DNA from: Caballeronia telluris
Lineage (GTDB): Bacteria; Pseudomonadota; Gammaproteobacteria; Burkholderiales; Burkholderiaceae
Assembly (NCBI RefSeq): GCF_001544495.1
Contig: NZ_FCNZ02000003.1
Coordinates: forward strand, 62,001-126,000
Reading direction: 5' to 3'
Length of the DNA: 64,000 nt
Shown: piece after piece, positions 26,377 to 35,163 of the stretch
Position numbering within the stretch: the first letter of the stretch is position 1
Layout: each line of letters starts with the position of its first letter
Made by a program: the position numbers and the translations under genes
The notes under the pieces: model-generated
What the model saw: only the letters and a program-made list of their open reading frames with translations
What the model was told of the DNA's origin: nothing
Databases searched by the model: none

Positions 26377-27615
26377 TCAGCGCGATGCGGTCTGCGTGTC
26401 GCCGCTGGAATCGCGCCAGACGACGGCGTCGTCGACTGCGTAGAGCCGGCACGGGTCGCTGCTTTGTTTCTGGCAGCTCGCGAGCGCGACCGACATCGGG
26501 TCGTCGCCGCCCTCGGCCCACGACCACGCGCCCGAATTCGAGACCGCGAACGCCCGGCTCGAATACTGGTTCAGGAAGTTGCGGTAGCCGGCGCGGCCGC
26601 TTTCGTCGAGGAAAGGAACGGCGGTCACGGCGTCGAGGTTCGCGTAACCGGTGGCTTTGGGCGCATGCGGCTCGAAGACCTGATATTGCACCGAAGTCGG
26701 CATGCCGATCTGCGCGAGGAACGCCTTCACGCGCGGCCACCAGACCTGAACGCCGTCGCGGTCGCCGACGAGCCGGTGCGCATCGTTCTTGTAGTTGCCG
26801 AAATCGAACATCTGGGCTTTCGCGCCGTGTTCGGTGAACGCTGTATACATCTGGCCGGCGAGTGCGCCCTGCCACACGGAGTCGTTGTTGCCGTAGAGCC
26901 AGAGCGACGGGAGACGCACCTTTTCGCCGTAGGCGCCGAATGCCGACGTCAGGTTTTTCTGCCAGCCTTCGCACTCGTCCTGGCGCAGTCCGCCGGAGAA
27001 GTTGATCAGGCCGCGCACGCCGGGTGCCGACACGGCGTCGTGCGCGCCATAGGCGATCGCGGTCAGCCCGCCATGCGAGGTGCCGCCGACGACGATATGC
27101 GCTTTGTCCACGTAAGGCTGCTGGCTCATGTACGCGACGGTTGCCGCGACGTCGCGCGCCTGCGCGTAGCCGTTCGCTTCGACATTGCAGCCGCTGCCCG
27201 CGTAGTTGCCGTCGGATTCGGCGAAACCGCGGCGATTCGGCACCACGACGACGTAGCCATGCCGCACGAATTCGCGTGCGAGCGCGAGCGGGCGGTTACG
27301 GGGCTGGTTGTGCGAGTCGCCGGGGAGCTTGCCGTGGTTGAACACGACCATCGGGAACGGGCCGTTGCCGTCCGGCTTGAAGACGGTGGTCTGAAGCGTG
27401 ATGTCGTCCTCGGGAACGCGGATCACGGTTTCGTTCAGACTGGTGTCGACGACGGGAAGGGTCGGATCGGCGGCGCCGGGCAACTGGCCGAACGCGGGTG
27501 CCTGCAGTCCTTCCGACTGGCGCGTGCCGCCGACCGGATCGGCGTGCGCGACGGAGTGCAGCGTTCCGAGCGCGCAAATGAGGCTCAACCCGATCGACCA
27601 GACTCTGCTTCCCAT
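26377..27615 (-). CDS. Secreted alpha/beta hydrolase (dienelactone hydrolase / prolyl oligopeptidase type)
   Basis: A 412-residue exported hydrolase. Residues 1-25 (MGSRVWSIGLSLICALGTLH and so on to AHA) are a signal peptide. The catalytic region shows FNHGKLPGDSHNQPR, VVPNRRGFAESDG, the nucleophile elbow GGTSHGGLTAIAYG, an acid in LYGNNDSVWQG, and His in YKNDAHRLVGD. The C-terminal 80 residues form an extra segment with two cysteines (ASCQKQSSDPCRLY) that may form a disulfide. I chose the ATG at 27615; an in-frame upstream extension lacks a signal-like N-terminus. The substrate is unknown. Confidence 0.8.
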   Translation of the reverse strand: MGSRVWSIGLSLICALGTLHSVAHADPVGGTRQSEGLQAPAFGQLPGAADPTLPVVDTSLNETVIRVPEDDITLQTTVFKPDGNGPFPMVVFNHGKLPGDSHNQPRNRPLALAREFVRHGYVVVVPNRRGFAESDGNYAGSGCNVEANGYAQARDVAATVAYMSQQPYVDKAHIVVGGTSHGGLTAIAYGAHDAVSAPGVRGLINFSGGLRQDECEGWQKNLTSAFGAYGEKVRLPSLWLYGNNDSVWQGALAGQMYTAFTEHGAKAQMFDFGNYKNDAHRLVGDRDGVQVWWPRVKAFLAQIGMPTSVQYQVFEPHAPKATGYANLDAVTAVPFLDESGRAGYRNFLNQYSSRAFAVSNSGAWSWAEGGDDPMSVALASCQKQSSDPCRLYAVDDAVVWRDSSGDTQTASR

Positions 27616-27943
27616 CCCTTTGAACTCCAGCGGCCTGAAAGGCATTAAACGGTGCGGCCCAGATTGAAAACGCAAACCCAAGTCACAAACCGACCTCCCT
27701 GCTTAACTTTGGAAGCAGTATGACGGCGGGATTCCGGGAGTCATGTCCTGAACAGACACGACATTTGGCATCAAAACGGGCATTCAGGCACTGCATAAGA
27801 AATTCGCCTGATGTAGCCGTAGATTAACTGGTCAAAAAGAATGTGAACAATTAGCGAAGACCCTGTAATTACTCGCTTAAATCGAAAGCAGTCGTTAAGG
27901 GAATTTCTACCGTGTAATTGTAGGGAACGCTTAATAAGCTTTA
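27616..27943. other. 328-bp A/T-rich intergenic region
   Basis: No gene seen. It is notably AT-rich for this chromosome. Near its left-reading end, 27931-27955 contains overlapping direct and inverted copies of TTAAGCTTTATT/AATAAGCTT, which touch the stop codon of ychJ. No T-run hairpin is obvious. Confidence 0.5.
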
Positions 27944-28366
27944 TTAAGCTTTATTCATTTCGCCGTCGATATAAAGCCAGCGTCCTTCAGCATTGCGCTC
28001 GAAACGGCTCGTTTCATGCAGACGGTGCGCGCGTCCGCCGACCTTGTAGCGCGCGACGAATTCGACTTGCGCATGATTCGCGTCGGTCTGTTCATGGCGC
28101 CTGATCTGCAGGCCGAGCCAGCGTGTGGCCGGATCGGCGGAGGCGTCGAGGTCGGGCGGACATGTAACGCCCGACCATGTCGCGCGCAGATAGGGCGTGT
28201 CGCCGAGAACGTAGGCGGTGTAGCGCGATCGCATCAGCTCCATCGCCGTGGCGGGTGAGGCGCGGCCTTCGACGAACCGTGCGCAGCAGTCGGCGTAAAG
28301 CGGCGCGCGCTCGTTCGGCCGGCGCTCGGGCGACGCGCCGCCGCATGGGCATTCGAGCGGCTTCAT
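27944..28366 (-). CDS. ychJ: YchJ family protein (UPF0225, SEC-C-related)
   Basis: A 140-residue YchJ-type protein of unknown biochemical role. The N-terminal cysteine motif CPCGGASPERR is a SEC-C-like zinc segment, ADCCARFVEGRASPATAMELMRSRYTAY in part is the family core, and the C-terminus is the NTF2-like beta region (FVARYKVGGRAHRLHETSRF). Its ATG overlaps the GST stop by 4 bp. It is the last gene of the run that starts with the MerR regulator at 33.9 kb. Confidence 0.88.
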   Translation of the reverse strand: MKPLECPCGGASPERRPNERAPLYADCCARFVEGRASPATAMELMRSRYTAYVLGDTPYLRATWSGVTCPPDLDASADPATRWLGLQIRRHEQTDANHAQVEFVARYKVGGRAHRLHETSRFERNAEGRWLYIDGEMNKA

Positions 28367-28971
28367 TGATCGGCGTGCGGCATGTCGAGGTGACGCGGCT
28401 GCGTGCGCACGCGTTCGAGCCACGCGCGGATGGCCGGATAGCGCACGAGATCGAGATTCGCTTCGCCCGCCACATGCGTGTAGGCATAGAGCGCGATGTC
28501 CGCGACGCTGTAGCACTCGCCGACGAAATACGTGTGCGTCGCGAGGTGCGACTCCATCACGTCGAGTGCGCGGTACGAGCCCGCGATCTTCTCGGGCAGG
28601 CGCGGATCGTCAGGCGTCTTGAGGAACTGCAGAATGAAGCGCGCCACCGCGACGTTCGGCTCGTGGCTGTATTGCTCGAAGAACATCCACTGAAGCACCT
28701 GCGCGCGCGCGAGGCGGTCGGTCGGCATCAGCGGCGTGCCGTCGGCGAGGTAGCAGAGAATCGCATCCGATTCGGAAAGACACGTGCTGTCGTCGATCTG
28801 CAGCACCGGCACCTTGCCGTTCGGATTGAGCGTGCGAAACGCATCGGTGCGCGTCGCGCCGTTCATCATGTCGACTTCATGCCACACATACGGCAAATTC
28901 AGTTGTTCGAGCGCGAGCCTCACCTTGTAGCAGTTGCCCGAAGCCGATACACCATGCACCTGATAAGTCAC
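28363..28971 (-). CDS. Glutathione S-transferase family protein
   Basis: A 202-residue GST. The N-terminal domain starts at a GTG (TYQVHGVSASGNCYKVRLAL), has the cis-Pro loop NGKVPVLQIDD, and the gamma-Glu-binding SESDAILCYLA. The helical C-terminal domain contains WMFFEQYSHEP and the N-cap motif YSVADIALYAYTHVAGEA. I chose GTG 28971 since the thioredoxin fold begins there. The gene is 34 bp downstream of the SDR gene and overlaps ychJ, consistent with an operon. The substrate is unknown. Confidence 0.85.
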   Translation of the reverse strand: MTYQVHGVSASGNCYKVRLALEQLNLPYVWHEVDMMNGATRTDAFRTLNPNGKVPVLQIDDSTCLSESDAILCYLADGTPLMPTDRLARAQVLQWMFFEQYSHEPNVAVARFILQFLKTPDDPRLPEKIAGSYRALDVMESHLATHTYFVGECYSVADIALYAYTHVAGEANLDLVRYPAIRAWLERVRTQPRHLDMPHADQ

Positions 28972-29005
28972 GAGCGGTCCCTCGAAACGTTGATTGTATT
29001 GACGC

Positions 29006-29683
29006 TCACCAGTCGATCTTCGTGCCGTCGTATTGCACGAAGCTGCCGTTGAACTCGTTGCGCATTGCACCCGCCTCGGCGATCACCGCGCGCATGCCGG
29101 CCACGCTGTGCGCGACGTCGATCGCCGCCGACGAACCGCCCATCTCCGTGCGCACCCAGCCCGGATGCAGCGCGATGCAAGTGGAGTGCCGCGTTTCCAG
29201 CGACGCCACCTTGAGCACCGCGTTCAGCGCCGCCTTGCTCGCGCGATAGAGCCAGCCGGTCGTGCCGCTCGCCGTGCCGATGCTGCCCATCCTGCTCGAC
29301 AGCACGGCGAGCACGCCGCCCGCCGCATCGACGAGCGGCAGCAGCACGGGAATCAGTTGCATCGGGCCGCGCACGTTGATGCGCATGACGTCGTCGAAGT
29401 CTTCCGCGCTGATTGACTGCACGCCTTCCGTGCGCGGGCCGTACACGCCCGAAACGATGACCGCGACATCGAGCGTCTCGCCTTCCAGCTGCCACGCGAG
29501 CGCGGCGACCTGCTCGGGCTGCGCGACGTCGAGTGTGAAAGTCTGCGCCCCGAGCGCGTCGAGCGCATGCAGCGACGCCTTGTCGCGCGCGGTGGCGAGC
29601 ACGCGCCAGCCGTCGCGGCAATAGACACTCGCGAACTCGTGACCGATTCCACGCGACGCACCGACGATCAATACGGTTTTCAT
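29006..29683 (-). CDS. Short-chain dehydrogenase/reductase
   Basis: A 225-residue classical-type SDR. The nucleotide-binding motif GASRGIG is at residues 8-14, the catalytic Ser lies in AVLSSRMGSIG, and Tyr-x3-Lys is YRASKAAL. The chain ends soon after the core fold, so it is on the short side, resembling sniffer-like carbonyl reductases. It is 22 bp downstream of the thiolase gene on the same strand. The substrate is not known. Confidence 0.87.
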   Translation of the reverse strand: MKTVLIVGASRGIGHEFASVYCRDGWRVLATARDKASLHALDALGAQTFTLDVAQPEQVAALAWQLEGETLDVAVIVSGVYGPRTEGVQSISAEDFDDVMRINVRGPMQLIPVLLPLVDAAGGVLAVLSSRMGSIGTASGTTGWLYRASKAALNAVLKVASLETRHSTCIALHPGWVRTEMGGSSAAIDVAHSVAGMRAVIAEAGAMRNEFNGSFVQYDGTKIDW

Positions 29684-29705
29684 TTCGGGTCCTTGTCTGA
29701 AAGAC

Positions 29706-30899
29706 TCAGAACAACTCCACGCCCATCGCCGTCGCCTCGCCGCCGCCGATGCACAGGCTCGCGACGCCGCGCTTCAGTCCGCGCTGCCGCAGCGCGCCGA
29801 TCAGCGTGACGAGAATGCGCGCGCCCGACGCGCCGATCGGATGCCCGAGCGCGCAGGCGCCGCCGTGCACGTTCACCTTGTCGTGCGGCAGGTCGTGTTC
29901 GCGCATCGCGGCCATCGTCACGACGGCGAACGCTTCGTTGATCTCGTACAGGTCGACGTCGTTTGCGCGCCAGCCGTTCTTCTCGAAGAGCTTGCGGATC
30001 GCGCCGACGGGCGCCGTCGTGAAGAGCGCGGGTTGCTGCGCGAACGTGCTGTGTCCTGCGACGCGCGCAAGCGGCGTCACGCCGAGGCGTTTGGCCGTCG
30101 ATGCACGCATCATCACGAGCGCCGCGGCGCCATCCGAAATCGACGACGCGTTCGCCGCCGTCACCGTGCCGTCCTTCGCGAACGCGGGTTTGAGCGTCGG
30201 GATCTTGTCGATGTCGGCCTTGAACGGCTGCTCGTCGCGGTCGATCACGGTTTCGCCCTTGCGGCCCTTCACCGTGACGGGCGCGATCTCCCACTTGAAG
30301 GAGCCGTCGTCGTTTGCCCGCTGCGCGCGTCGCAGCGATTCGATCGCGAACGCGTCCTGCGCTTCGCGCGAAAACGCATACGACGACGCGCATTGCTCCG
30401 CGAACGTCCCCATCAGGCGACCTTTTTCATAAGCGTCTTCGAGGCCGTCGAGGAACATGTGATCGAGTACCTGGCCGTGCCCCATGCGCATGCCGGCGCG
30501 CGCCTTCGGCAGCAGATACGGCGCATTCGTCATGCTTTCCATGCCGCCCGCGACGGCCGTTTCGACGGAACCCGCGAGCAGCATGTCGTGCGCGAACATC
30601 GCGGCGCGCATGCCCGAGCCGCACATCTTGTTGACGGTGGTGCAGCCGGTCGCGAGCGTCAGGCCCGCTCCGAGCGCGGCCTGCCGTGCGGGCGCCTGGC
30701 CCTGGCCCGCAGGCAGCACGCAGCCGAACACGACTTCTTCGATCTGTTCGGGCGCGAGCCCCGCGCGCTCGCGTGCGGCCGAGATTGCCGCGGCGCCAAG
30801 TTCGGGCGCCGTCAGCGAGGCGAAGTCGCCCTGAAAGGCCGCCATCGGCGTGCGTGCCGCCGAAACGATGACGACCGGATCACGATGTGTCTCACTCAT
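29706..30899 (-). CDS. Acetyl-CoA C-acetyltransferase (thiolase)
   Basis: A 397-residue degradative/biosynthetic thiolase. The acyl-accepting cysteine is C93 in NKMCGSGMRAA. INEAFAVV and the GHP motif of GGACALGHPIGASGAR carry the catalytic His, and SLCIGGGEATAMGVE holds the second catalytic Cys. It interconverts two acetyl-CoA with acetoacetyl-CoA. Its start overlaps the carbonic anhydrase stop by 8 bp. With the HMG-CoA lyase elsewhere in the window it could finish acetoacetate use; several paralogues are usual in this group. Confidence 0.93.
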   Translation of the reverse strand: MSETHRDPVVIVSAARTPMAAFQGDFASLTAPELGAAAISAARERAGLAPEQIEEVVFGCVLPAGQGQAPARQAALGAGLTLATGCTTVNKMCGSGMRAAMFAHDMLLAGSVETAVAGGMESMTNAPYLLPKARAGMRMGHGQVLDHMFLDGLEDAYEKGRLMGTFAEQCASSYAFSREAQDAFAIESLRRAQRANDDGSFKWEIAPVTVKGRKGETVIDRDEQPFKADIDKIPTLKPAFAKDGTVTAANASSISDGAAALVMMRASTAKRLGVTPLARVAGHSTFAQQPALFTTAPVGAIRKLFEKNGWRANDVDLYEINEAFAVVTMAAMREHDLPHDKVNVHGGACALGHPIGASGARILVTLIGALRQRGLKRGVASLCIGGGEATAMGVELF

Positions 30900-31713
30900 G
30901 TTTCAACTCCTTGATGACGCCTGCCACGACGGCAGGAATATCGCCGAGGCGCGCGGCATCGGAGGCGAGCACGTCGTTCTCCGTCGAATGCGCGCCGCCG
31001 CGAGCCAGTGCTGCGATACACGATTGATACGCCGGTTCGATCTGGTCCGGCGCGCTGATCATCATGCCCATGTTGCGCATGCGGCCGTCGTGCACGCCGT
31101 AGGTCCAGCCGTGCACGGTCAGTTCCTGGCCGCGCGACCACGCATCGTCGACGATGGTCGTGCGGCACACGTTCAACGTCTGCTCGATCGTGTTCAGCTC
31201 GACCAACCGGCGATGGCGCGCCGTGCCCATCGGCCATTCGTCGAGCAGTGTCGCATGCTTCTCGCGCACGTCCTCGACGTGGCGCAGCCAGTTGTCCGCG
31301 AGACCGACGCGGTGTCCCATGAGCGCCGCGCCCACGCCCGAGCATCCATAGTGACCGACCACCATGATGTGCTTTACCTTCAGCAGGTCGACGGCGAACT
31401 GGATCACCGACAGGCAGTTTAGGTCCGAGTGCACGACCACGTTCGCGATGTTTCTGTGCACGAACACTTCGCCCGGCGGCAGGCCGATGATCTGGTTGGC
31501 CGGCACGCGCGAATCGGAGCAGCCGATCCACAGATACTCGGGCGCCTGCTGGTGCGCGAGACGCGAGAAGTACTCGGGGTCTTCGGCGAGCACGCGCTTG
31601 ACCCACGACGCGTTGTTCTCGAACAGATGCGCGAGCGGGTGTTGAGGATTGATGCTGTCGTCAGTCGGGTTCATGTTCGTGTTCGTGTTCATGTTCGTAT
31701 GCGGGTTTGCCAT
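30892..31713 (-). CDS. can: Beta-class carbonic anhydrase
   Basis: A 273-residue beta carbonic anhydrase. Zinc ligands are in IGCSDSRVPANQI (Cys, with Asp-Arg dyad) and VVGHYGCSGVGAAL (His and Cys). It hydrates CO2 to bicarbonate for carboxylases. I chose ATG 31713, only 7 bp after the aceK stop; a second ATG at 31674 (MNPTDDSINP) would give 260 residues, nearer the usual length. The stretch between the two ATGs is a hexanucleotide repeat coding Asn-Thr and Asn-Met pairs, so the N-terminal tail is probably disordered. Confidence 0.92.
   Translation of the reverse strand: MANPHTNMNTNTNMNPTDDSINPQHPLAHLFENNASWVKRVLAEDPEYFSRLAHQQAPEYLWIGCSDSRVPANQIIGLPPGEVFVHRNIANVVVHSDLNCLSVIQFAVDLLKVKHIMVVGHYGCSGVGAALMGHRVGLADNWLRHVEDVREKHATLLDEWPMGTARHRRLVELNTIEQTLNVCRTTIVDDAWSRGQELTVHGWTYGVHDGRMRNMGMMISAPDQIEPAYQSCIAALARGGAHSTENDVLASDAARLGDIPAVVAGVIKELKHE
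31669..31698 (+). repeat. Hexanucleotide tandem repeat in the 5' end of can
   Basis: Five consecutive copies of GTTCRT (R = A or G) span 31669-31698. On the coding strand they give alternating Asn-Met and Asn-Thr codons. Because the unit is 6 bp, copy-number changes alter the tail length without shifting frame. Confidence 0.85.
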
Positions 31714-31720
31714 CGCTCGC

Positions 31721-33517
31721 TCAGGCGGCGCGCGCTTTCTGGTCCTGCACGAAACGCTCCGGATAGCGGATGCAGAATCGGGCGGACCGTTCATAGGGAA
31801 AGAAGTCGGCGAGTTCGCCGCGCAGCAACTGGTCCTTGTTCTTTTGCCACAGCGCGGGATCGAAGAAATCGGCGTGATGGCGCATGAACGCCTCGCGCAC
31901 GCGCGGATCGCCGAGCAGGAACGTATTGTAGGTTTCCGGGAAGATGTCGTGCGGCCCGACCGTATACCACGGCTCGCCCGACATCTCGTCTTCCTCGTAG
32001 CGCGGCGGCGGCACTGTGCGCACGTTGCAGTCGGTGAGGTACTCGATCTCGTCGTAGTCGTAGAACACCACGCGGCCGTGGCGCGTCACGCCGAAGTTTT
32101 TATAGAGCATGTCGCCGGGAAAGATGTTGGCCTGCATCAGTTCCTTGATCGCGTTGCCGTATTCCCTGATGCCGTGCTCGATGTCCGCGTCGCTGCCATT
32201 TTGCAGATAGAGATTGAGCGGCACCATGCGCCGCTCGATATACAGGTGCTTGAGGACGAGATTGTCGCCCTCGTATTCGATCATCGACGGTGCCTCGTTC
32301 TTCAGTTCGCGAATCAGCGTGTCGTCGAGCCGCGCGAGCGGCAGCGCGACGCTCGAATATTCGAGCGTGTCGGCCATGCGCCCGAGCCGGTCGTGGCGCT
32401 TGACGAGCTGGTACTTGTCCTTGATCTTCTTGCGCGTCGTTTCCTTCGGCGGCGGGAAGTGGTCCTTGATCATCTTGAACACATACGGAAACGACGGCAG
32501 CGTGAACACGATCATCACCATTCCCTTGATGCCCGGCGCGACGACGAAGTGGTCGCTGGAATGCGAGAGATGATGCAGCAGGTCGCGATAGAACAGGTTC
32601 TTGCCCTGCTTCTGCAAGCCGACCGACGTGTAGATCTCCGCCTTCGGCTTGCCCGGCATGATCGAGCGCAGGAAGTGCACATAGGCCGACGGCACTTCCA
32701 TGTCGACGAGAAAGTACGAGTGCGAGAAGCTGAAGATGATCAGCAACTGCTCGCGGGTCAATAGCACGGTGTCGAGCGCGAGGAGGCCCGGCCGCGTGTA
32801 GCGTACCGGCAAGGCGAACGGCACGACGCTGTCGCCGTTGATGATGCGGCCCACGATATACGCGGCTTTGTTGCGAAAGAAGAGCGAGGAGAGTGCATGA
32901 ATCTGGAAGTTCGGCGCGGCCTTGAAGTCGCCGAGCACTTCGGTCATCGACTGCATCGCGCATTGCACGTCGCGCGGCAAATCTTCGAATGGCGGTTCGA
33001 GCTGGAAATTGGTGACGATGCGTTCAAGCGTCGCGGCGAGACCGTCCCGCGCCGGGTAGTACGCGCGATACGTCGGCTTTGCCGCGGGTTCGTCGTTCTC
33101 GATGTATTCGGTCGAGATGGCCGGGCGCACGAAGATGAAATCGTTGTTGAAGTACGAGCGATGCAGGATCTTGCAGCACACCGAGTTGAAGAACGTCTCC
33201 GCGCATTCCGGCTGCCGATGCGACGTGAGCAAGCCGATGTAGTGCAGTTTGATCTGCTGCCAGACTTCGTCGTCAATATTCTCGGCGTCGTATTCGTCTT
33301 CCAGCAGCATCACGCATTCGTCCACGCGATCGTCATACGACATGATGCGCTCGCGCGCGAGCTGCTGCATGGCGTGCCAGTCACACGCTTCGAAGAGCGT
33401 CTTCGCCTTGATGGCCGCATCGCGAAACACGCGGTAGTGGCGGTCGAACCCTTCGAGCATCGTCTGCGCGACATCGAAGCCGATTTGCGACGAAAGCAGT
33501 TTGGGAAAGTGGTTCAT
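31721..33517 (-). CDS. aceK: Isocitrate dehydrogenase kinase/phosphatase
   Basis: A 598-residue bifunctional enzyme that phosphorylates and dephosphorylates isocitrate dehydrogenase and so sets flux between the TCA cycle and the glyoxylate shunt. The N-terminal regulatory half includes [16 protein letters not shown]. The ATP-binding part is [20 protein letters not shown] in part with [12 protein letters not shown], and the catalytic loop region is [20 protein letters not shown] followed by [12 protein letters not shown]. Length is normal. It is not beside aceA or aceB here; it lies 19 bp after a MerR regulator and 7 bp before can. Confidence 0.96.
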   Translation of the reverse strand: MNHFPKLLSSQIGFDVAQTMLEGFDRHYRVFRDAAIKAKTLFEACDWHAMQQLARERIMSYDDRVDECVMLLEDEYDAENIDDEVWQQIKLHYIGLLTSHRQPECAETFFNSVCCKILHRSYFNNDFIFVRPAISTEYIENDEPAAKPTYRAYYPARDGLAATLERIVTNFQLEPPFEDLPRDVQCAMQSMTEVLGDFKAAPNFQIHALSSLFFRNKAAYIVGRIINGDSVVPFALPVRYTRPGLLALDTVLLTREQLLIIFSFSHSYFLVDMEVPSAYVHFLRSIMPGKPKAEIYTSVGLQKQGKNLFYRDLLHHLSHSSDHFVVAPGIKGMVMIVFTLPSFPYVFKMIKDHFPPPKETTRKKIKDKYQLVKRHDRLGRMADTLEYSSVALPLARLDDTLIRELKNEAPSMIEYEGDNLVLKHLYIERRMVPLNLYLQNGSDADIEHGIREYGNAIKELMQANIFPGDMLYKNFGVTRHGRVVFYDYDEIEYLTDCNVRTVPPPRYEEDEMSGEPWYTVGPHDIFPETYNTFLLGDPRVREAFMRHHADFFDPALWQKNKDQLLRGELADFFPYERSARFCIRYPERFVQDQKARAA

Positions 33518-33536
33518 GTCGACCTTGCACGTCGTG

Positions 33537-33959
33537 TCACGCCGCCCTGGATTTGCGCGCGCGCTTTTCAGCGCTCGCTGAAAGCAAGGCACGGCCTTGC
33601 TGCTCGTACTGCGCGAGCTCGTCGAGCGTCGCGTTGAGGTCCTCCCGTTGCTGCTCCAGCACTTTGCGATGGGCGGCGATGGTATCCAGAAACGCCTGCA
33701 ACTGCGCGACGGTGCCGGTCGGCGAATCGTAGAGATCGAGCAGCGTGCGAATTTCCGAGAGCGTGAAACCGAGGCGTTTGCCACGCAGCGTGAGCCGCAG
33801 CCGCGTGCGGTCGCGCGGCGCATAGACGCGCCGCAGGCCGCTCGGACCTTCGCGCGTGGGCGCGAGCAGGCCCTGATCTTCGTAGAAACGAATGGCGCGC
33901 GGCGTGACGTCGAATTCGCGCGCCAGTTCGGTGATCGTGTAGTGCGTCTGTTGTTTCAT
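33537..33959 (-). CDS. MerR-family transcriptional regulator (LiuR-like)
   Basis: A 140-residue MerR regulator. The winged helix begins [21 protein letters not shown] in part, then [37 protein letters not shown], followed by a coiled-coil dimerisation helix. There are no conserved metal-binding cysteines, which points away from metal sensors. The HTH wording strongly resembles the LiuR group that controls branched-chain and fatty-acid breakdown. It is the first gene of a run with aceK, can, thiolase, SDR, GST and ychJ, and is divergent from an MBL hydrolase, with a LiuR-like palindrome in between. Confidence 0.88.
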   Translation of the reverse strand: MKQQTHYTITELAREFDVTPRAIRFYEDQGLLAPTREGPSGLRRVYAPRDRTRLRLTLRGKRLGFTLSEIRTLLDLYDSPTGTVAQLQAFLDTIAAHRKVLEQQREDLNATLDELAQYEQQGRALLSASAEKRARKSRAA

Positions 33960-34003
33960 CGCGAGCGCGAGTATGAGCGCGATACGAGCGCGGACGTTAA
34001 TAT

Positions 34004-34017
34004 GTACGTTTACGTTA
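34004..34017. promoter_or_regulatory. Candidate MerR/LiuR-type operator
   Basis: The 33,960-34,070 divergent region contains ACGTTTACGT at 34006-34015 (wider context GTACGTTTACGTTA). Two ACGT half-sites spaced this way match my memory of LiuR sites in proteobacteria. Its position between the regulator and the MBL hydrolase suits control of both directions. Confidence 0.45.
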
Positions 34018-34070
34018 TCGTCAACCTCGGCAAATTGCAACGGCGCCGCAACCCGGAGATCCCTGCGCGA

Positions 34071-35144
34071 ATGAACGCCCTCGAACATCAACTCGACTAC
34101 GTTTTTGCCGACACGCTGCCCGACGCCGGCGATGTCATGGAAGCCGCGCCCGGCGTGTTCTGGGTGCGCATGCCGCTGCCGTTCGCGCTCGATCACATCA
34201 ACCTCTGGCTGATCCGCGATGAGATCGACGGCGTGCGTTGCTGGACGGTCGTCGATTGCGGCATCTCGGACGAAACGATCCGCGCGAACTGGGAGCGCGT
34301 GTTCGAGTCGCATCTCGACGGCCTGCCGGTGCTTCGCGTGATCGTCACGCATTGCCATCCGGATCATCTCGGTCTTGCGGACTGGATCTGCCGTGGCGGC
34401 GACAAGACGCGCTGGAATGCGCGCCTCTGGATTTCTCTCGGCGAATACGCGATGGGCCGCGTGATGGCGGCCGGCGACGGTTCCAACGCGGGCGGCGAGC
34501 GCGCGGCGCGGCACTTCGCGCGACACGGCCTCACCGACGAAGCATCGCTCGACGCACTGAAAAAGCGCGATAGCTATTACCCCACGCTCGTGCCTTCGAT
34601 CCCGCCGCAATTCCGGCGCATGCGCAACGGCGACACGCTCACGATCGGCGGCCGCGCTTGGGAAGTCGTTACGGGCTACGGCCATTCGCCCGAGCACAGC
34701 GCGCTCTTTTGCGCGGAGTCGAACGTGCTGATTTCCGGCGACATGGTGCTGCCGCGCATCTCGACGAATGTCTCGGTGTTCGACATCGAACCGGAAGGCA
34801 ATCCGCTCGCGCTGTATCTGGAGTCGCTCGGCCGCTACGAGACGATGCCCGCCGATGCGCTCGTGCTGCCTTCGCACGGCAAGCCGTTTCGCGGGATGCA
34901 TACCCGCATCGCGCAGCTACGCGATCATCACAAGGCGCGCCTGGCCGAGGTCCAGGAGGCTTGCGCGACGCAGCCGCACAGCGCCGCCGATATCGTGCCG
35001 CTGATGTTCAAGCGCAAGCTCGACATTCATCAGATGACGTTCGCGCTCGGCGAGGCGCTCGCGCACCTGCATCTGCTGTGGCTGCAAGGGGAGTTGAAGC
35101 GGGAAGTCGGCGACGATGGCGTGATCCGCTTTTCCCGCGCGTGA
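34071..35144 (+). CDS. MBL-fold metallo-hydrolase with C-terminal winged-helix domain
   Basis: A 357-residue metallo-beta-lactamase-fold protein. Metal ligands are in VTHCHPDHLGLADW (near residues 93-106, with Cys in place of the usual second residue), VTGYGHSPEHSALF, ISGDMVLPRIS and LPSHGKPFRG. The last 80 residues (MFKRKLDIHQMTFALGEALAHLHLLWL in part) resemble the helical C-terminal domain of LACTB2/RNase-Z-like hydrolases. It is divergent from the MerR regulator and shares its control region. The substrate is unknown; CoA thioester or acyl breakdown would fit the regulator type. Confidence 0.85.
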   Translation: MNALEHQLDYVFADTLPDAGDVMEAAPGVFWVRMPLPFALDHINLWLIRDEIDGVRCWTVVDCGISDETIRANWERVFESHLDGLPVLRVIVTHCHPDHLGLADWICRGGDKTRWNARLWISLGEYAMGRVMAAGDGSNAGGERAARHFARHGLTDEASLDALKKRDSYYPTLVPSIPPQFRRMRNGDTLTIGGRAWEVVTGYGHSPEHSALFCAESNVLISGDMVLPRISTNVSVFDIEPEGNPLALYLESLGRYETMPADALVLPSHGKPFRGMHTRIAQLRDHHKARLAEVQEACATQPHSAADIVPLMFKRKLDIHQMTFALGEALAHLHLLWLQGELKREVGDDGVIRFSRA

Positions 35145-35163
35145 CCACGCCATTCACCGTTAG

